Assembly (NCBI GenBank): GCA_020048255.1
Contig: JAIFMR010000228.1
Span: 1-9,173, forward strand
DNA: 9,173 nucleotides
From: Rhodoferax sp.
Lineage (GTDB): Bacteria; Pseudomonadota; Gammaproteobacteria; Burkholderiales; Burkholderiaceae_C
Direction of reading: 5' to 3'
The notes under the pieces are model-generated. The model worked only from the letters and a program-made list of their open reading frames with translations, searched no databases and was not told the DNA's origin. Of the stretch, positions 7,201-9,173 are shown piece by piece (position 1 is the stretch's first letter; each line of letters opens with the position of its first letter). Position numbers and translations under genes: made by a program.

Positions 7201-8708
7201 ACGCTGACCGCCGAAAGCCAGGCATCGTAGGCATTCCCGAAGGTGTCAGACGTAATGCCGTACAACTCGTACATCCGCTCATCCCACACCAGAACCCCGC
7301 TAACCAAGTCCCAATCCCAAATGCCCATACTCGCCGACCTCATCGCCAGTTCCAGGCGCGTGTGGGCGTTGTTCGCGGTGCGATTGGCATCTTCCGCCGC
7401 CTGTTTCGCCGCCAATAAAGTCGTCTCGGTGTTCTTGCGGTCAGTGATGTCAATAATCTGAGAAACGAAGTGAATTGGAAGCCCTTCACTTGTTCGAACC
7501 AGCGATACGCTCAGCGATACCCAGATGATGCTTCCCCTCCTGTGGAAATACCTCTTTTCCATCTGGTAACTCTCAATTTTCCGCTCCAGCAATTGATTCA
7601 GGTAACTCAGGTCAGTGTTCAGATCTTCTGGGTGGGTGATCGTCTGGAAGTCTGTAGCCAATAGTTCGGCATTGCTGTAGCCCAACATGACACACAAGCA
7701 TTCATTGACCTTGATAAATTCCCCTTGCAATGACACCAGCGCCATGCCGTGTGCAGCCGTCTCAAATGCGCCGCGAAATTGCGACTCACTGATCACGAGG
7801 GCCGCTTCGGCAAGGCGGCGCGCTGTAATGTCTTGAAACGCGCCCACCAGGCGCGCGGGTTTGCCCTGTTCAAATTCGGCCATGCCCAAAGAACGTACCC
7901 AAATTTCGGTACCATCTTTCTGAATAAACGGTAGCTCAAGGTCCCAGCGCTGGCCGGTTGCGATAGCCTGTGCAACGGCGGCTTCAATCACCGGTCTGGC
8001 CTGCGGCGCGTAAAACTCAATCGCTTCGCTCAGCTGGGGCGAGTACCCGGGCTGAACCCCATGGATACGGCAGGTTTCATCGGACCAGAAAATCGCGTTT
8101 GCGACCAGATCCACTTCCCAGCCACCGACCCCAGCCATGGACCCTGTACGTTCCAGCAGCGTTTTAATTCGCTGCAGTTCAAGCTGCAAGTTATCTTTCC
8201 GCAGTGCTGCTTGAGGCGCTGGAGGCCCTTCAATAATTTTGGCGGCAGTGGCCGCCAGAGCCACCAATTTGTGGGCCTGGCTAGCGTCAAGCGATTGTGC
8301 TGTGCGGTCTGCAACACACAAGGTACCCGCGCGCTGTTGGTGTCCCAACAGAATCGGCGCGCTGGCGAAAAAACGGATTCCGATTGGTCCAGAAACCCAA
8401 GGGCTGGCGATAAATCGAAGGTCATGCGCAGCGTTGTCCACCACGACCAGTTCATCACTATCCGTCGCAAGGGCCAGAAGCGCTCCGTCGCTCAGCAGGC
8501 CAGCTACTGCGACAGGGTCGGCAGTGGCGACAAAACACGGTTGCGTACCATCAGAAAAGGCGATCCACGCCACAGCCACCCCCAACGCGACCGTGACACA
8601 CTCCAAAAAGAGCTGTGCTTCGGGCAGGGTAGCAGCATCCGACACCACGGGCGGAGGTGCCGAAGTGGACGGCGGCTTAGGGGGTGAAGCTAGCAAGAGG
8701 TCGTCCAT
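4215..8708 (-). CDS. Hybrid sensor histidine kinase (GAF-PAS x4-HisKA-HATPase-REC-REC-HPt)
   Basis: A 1497-residue soluble phosphorelay kinase; I see no transmembrane segment. Order: GAF-like domain (about 30-160), coiled coil (165-187), PAS1 (186-297), PAS2 (305-425), PAS3 (450-567), PAS4 (573-695), coiled-coil linker (696-717), HisKA with SHEIRTP and phospho-His H724, HATPase with N-box N837/N841, DTGIG (873-877) and GGTGLGLAI (902-910). REC1 has D980/D981, D1027, T1058 and K1082; REC2 has E1125/D1126, D1171, T1201 and K1223; the HPt has H1325 in AHTLRG. Every catalytic residue I checked is present. PAS4 resembles FixL: H635 aligns with its heme-ligating His and R655 with its distal Arg, 20 residues apart as in FixL, with GKRKDGSTFPM following. 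A helical tail (1405-1482) without a phospho-His follows the HPt. The ATG at 8708 has only a weak ribosome binding site. It is the first gene of an operon with the overlapping diguanylate cyclase, its likely target. Confidence 0.95.
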   Translation of the reverse strand: MDDLLLASPPKPPSTSAPPPVVSDAATLPEAQLFLECVTVALGVAVAWIAFSDGTQPCFVATADPVAVAGLLSDGALLALATDSDELVVVDNAAHDLRFIASPWVSGPIGIRFFASAPILLGHQQRAGTLCVADRTAQSLDASQAHKLVALAATAAKIIEGPPAPQAALRKDNLQLELQRIKTLLERTGSMAGVGGWEVDLVANAIFWSDETCRIHGVQPGYSPQLSEAIEFYAPQARPVIEAAVAQAIATGQRWDLELPFIQKDGTEIWVRSLGMAEFEQGKPARLVGAFQDITARRLAEAALVISESQFRGAFETAAHGMALVSLQGEFIKVNECLCVMLGYSNAELLATDFQTITHPEDLNTDLSYLNQLLERKIESYQMEKRYFHRRGSIIWVSLSVSLVRTSEGLPIHFVSQIIDITDRKNTETTLLAAKQAAEDANRTANNAHTRLELAMRSASMGIWDWDLVSGVLVWDERMYELYGITSDTFGNAYDAWLSAVSVEDQAMANRAIELAIAGVQPYDIEFRVSRPDGTQRWIKANGIVTRNAAGQPVTMAGINYDITQRKNAEAEVQASENRIRILLDTIADGIIVIDSRGRVQTLNPAAVRLFGYAQEEVQGHNITMLMPAPYAQEHDGYLHNYLDTGVKKIIGIGREVVGKRKDGSTFPMDLAVSEMAVDGQRMFTGIVRDVSPRKAAENALHAAKEAAEAANRAKSSFLATMSHEIRTPMNGILGMLQLLQHTELTSRQIDYTRKAEGATQALLGIINDILDFSKVEAGKLELDNQALVIGELLRELSVILSANLGSKNVEVLFLIGADVPPVVIGDALRLRQVLINLAGNALKFTEQGEVLLGIRLLKREDDQVELEFSIRDTGIGIPADKLGYIFEGFSQAESTTSRRFGGTGLGLAISQRLVALMGGTLAVESEFGKGSRFFFNLRLGVGPAFAAGISSPQANSAGASDLQALLVPGGAGLRVLIVDDNALSREILNEMAIAMGWQVECCVSGEAAMALLQQVDAPHYDIVLMDWRMPGMDGWETTRKIRQLEHCGQAPVVIMVTAASRELISKKSRLETDLIDGYLVKPITASMLYEAVAEAIVERKGEHIRHSVIQASAQLAGLRLLVVEDNLLNQQIARELLERCGAQITIAGGGLEGVEQALAADPPFDAILMDVQMPDIDGLEATRRVRAVPRMIGVPIIAMTANAMEADKEACRAVGMVDHVAKPIDLNALINTVLRHVGHPRADTFTPTQTFESLSQPAPVLVSSATATDESLIDVNAAIKRMGGNREFYDKVVFGFRTDAALLVAELQRYITVADHAQAIRLAHTLRGLAATVGAVALSAQAQQIETTLKNALADASSEHAATLADKSADLTNQLAQVLAALPQSSKSPVSSSSLLPQLDNSAAEVLDVDALATTLQELAAFLKLRDMRATVVGEKIRQEFGDTLDSDQLEKLSVLEQALARLDFVSAIAACDALLTAISLHVGSMANKGALKNGS

Positions 8709-8738
8709 GGGTTGCTATTCCATTCTCAAATGTGGCTT

Positions 8739-8755
8739 AAGGCCGGCAAGGCCTT
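8739..8755 (-). promoter_or_regulatory. Hairpin in the kinase mRNA leader
   Basis: AAGGCC (8739-8744) and GGCCTT (8750-8755) pair perfectly around a five-base loop, about 30 bases before the kinase ATG. There is no U-run, so it is not a terminator. It could affect translation or be a protein-binding palindrome, or it may be accidental. Confidence 0.4.
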
Positions 8756-8765
8756 GATTGCGTGA

Positions 8766-8774
8766 ATCTTACCA
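8766..8774 (-). promoter_or_regulatory. Candidate extended -10 for the kinase operon
   Basis: Read on the minus strand this is TGGTAAGAT: a TG dinucleotide, one base, then TAAGAT (4 of 6 to the -10 consensus). A start near 8759 would give a leader of about 50 bases including the 8739-8755 hairpin. No good -35 is visible at the right distance. Confidence 0.3.
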
Positions 8775-8813
8775 ATGTCGGGTGCAGTGTTTCTTGAAAT
8801 CGTCTCCACATTG

Positions 8814-8927
8814 CTGACGGTCAGGCTATTGGAGTGAATGTCGGGTATTGAGCGAGCATTTCGGGCTGACTTATGTCAGCAACTCGCTGTGTTGCAGGCC
8901 TAAGTTTTCCTCAACACCCGACCGTCA
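8814..8927. repeat. Nested inverted-repeat element upstream of the kinase
   Basis: Several paired arms share one centre. GCTGAC (8865-8870) and GTCAGC (8875-8880) surround TTAT. Outside them are AGCGAG (8851-8856) and CTCGCT (8883-8888), then GTCGGGTATTGA (8840-8851) and TCAACACCCGAC (8911-8922, 11 of 12 pairs). Finally TGACGGTC (8815-8822) pairs with GACCGTCA (8920-8927). CTGACGGTCAG (8814-8824) is itself a short palindrome. AATGTCGGGT at 8837-8846 occurs again at 8774-8783, exactly 63 bases away. No coding frame fits. It could be a small dispersed intergenic repeat able to form a cruciform, or a cluster of regulator sites. Confidence 0.6.
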
Positions 8928-9050
8928 ATTTTCACCTCGGTTCAACTAAAACCAGGTTCAATCACATAACTTGCGCGGTTCCAGACCAACAGCAACACTT
9001 CAGGGTGACTACTAGCTTTTGTGGCAGTGGGGGCAATTTGAGAAGCCGGG

Positions 9051-9066
9051 CCACCAAGAAGAAAGG
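9051..9066 (+). repeat. 16-bp direct repeat, copy 2
   Basis: Identical to 2874-2889 and in the same orientation. Here its right end (AAGG, 9063-9066) is part of the tRNA terminator stem and the rest encodes the U-rich tail of that terminator on the minus strand. Confidence 0.7.
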
Positions 9067-9094
9067 ACTTAGCTCATTTCTGCGCTAAGTCCTT
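9056..9094 (-). terminator. Rho-independent terminator of tRNA-Pro
   Basis: On the minus strand AAGGACTTAGC and GCTAAGTCCTT (plus positions 9094-9084 and 9073-9063) form a perfect 11-bp stem with a 10-base loop, followed by TTCTTCTT. It starts eight bases after the tRNA CCA, the normal place for a tRNA terminator. Confidence 0.8.
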
Positions 9095-9102
9095 GATTCA
9101 TA

Positions 9103-9173
9103 TGGTCGGTGTGAAAGGATTCGAACCTTCGACCCCTTGCACCCCATGCAAGTGCGCTACCAGGCTGCGCCAC
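9103..9173 (-). tRNA. tRNA-Pro(GGG), 5' end cut by the window
   Basis: 71 of about 77 bases are present, read on the minus strand; bases 1-6 of the acceptor stem lie beyond the right edge. The D-arm is GCGC-AGCCTGGTA-GCGC. The anticodon arm is CTTGC-ATGGGGT-GCAAG, giving anticodon GGG after U33. The T-arm is GAAGG-TTCGAAT-CCTTT, then the acceptor 3' strand CACACCG, discriminator A and a genome-encoded CCA (9105-9103). It reads the CCC proline codon. The identity follows from the anticodon; a terminator follows immediately. Confidence 0.92.

Larger units (their letters stand above)
8709..9102. other. Intergenic region upstream of the kinase, rich in inverted repeats
   Basis: 394 bases between the kinase start and the tRNA 3' end, with no credible gene. 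Contents from left to right: a 6-bp hairpin in the kinase leader (8739-8755), a candidate extended -10, a nested palindromic element (8814-8927), an unremarkable stretch (8930-9050), the second copy of the 16-bp repeat (9051-9066) and the tRNA terminator. Confidence 0.6.

Noticed and set aside
8061..8757. Plus-strand open frames of 208 and 172 codons opposite the kinase N-terminus
   Set aside because: Antisense to the GAF/PAS1 region; composition is shadow-like and no ribosome binding site or motif supports them.
8709..9102. attC-like integron site in the palindromic region
   Set aside because: The nested arms fold, but I do not see the paired RYYYAAC/GTTRRRY core boxes, and no integrase or cassette is present.

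Overview
The window looks like chromosomal DNA from a betaproteobacterium, most likely Burkholderiales (Comamonadaceae or Rhodoferax-like). This is inferred from moderately GC-rich coding sequence, the style of the multidomain sensor kinase, a small Lys/Ala-rich histone-H1-like protein and the tRNA-Pro(GGG). No sequence here proves the taxon. There are six protein genes (one cut by the left edge) and one tRNA cut by the right edge.

Left part (1-2836): a minus-strand gene for a membrane-anchored GRDP-like (DUF1399-type) protein runs off the left edge. It is divergent from a plus-strand membrane-anchored alpha/beta hydrolase. Then comes a two-gene plus-strand unit: an H1-like, coiled-coil, Lys-rich protein overlapping by 4 bases (TTGA) with a DUF1653 protein.

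Middle (2837-3265): a convergent intergenic region without a convincing gene. It holds a strong stem-loop, a short hexamer repeat and one copy of a 16-bp repeat that recurs beside the tRNA.

Right part (3266-8708): a minus-strand operon. The first gene encodes a 1497-residue soluble hybrid histidine kinase (GAF, four PAS, HisKA, HATPase, two REC, HPt). It overlaps by 11 bases a REC-GGDEF response regulator with an intact diguanylate cyclase signature and I-site. The likely logic is: signal, then autophosphorylation of H724, receiver aspartate, HPt H1325, Asp60 of the regulator, and finally c-di-GMP synthesis. The fourth PAS domain carries FixL-type heme residues at exact FixL spacing (H635 and R655), so the operon is plausibly an O2- or gas-responsive c-di-GMP switch. 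This is the most interesting point in the window.

Far right (8709-9173): a 394-base gap rich in nested inverted and direct repeats lies upstream of the kinase, followed by the terminator and 3' part of tRNA-Pro(GGG). The 16-bp sequence shared by 2874-2889 and 9051-9066 flanks the whole signalling operon as a direct repeat. I see no CRISPR array, intact insertion sequence or obvious defence system.
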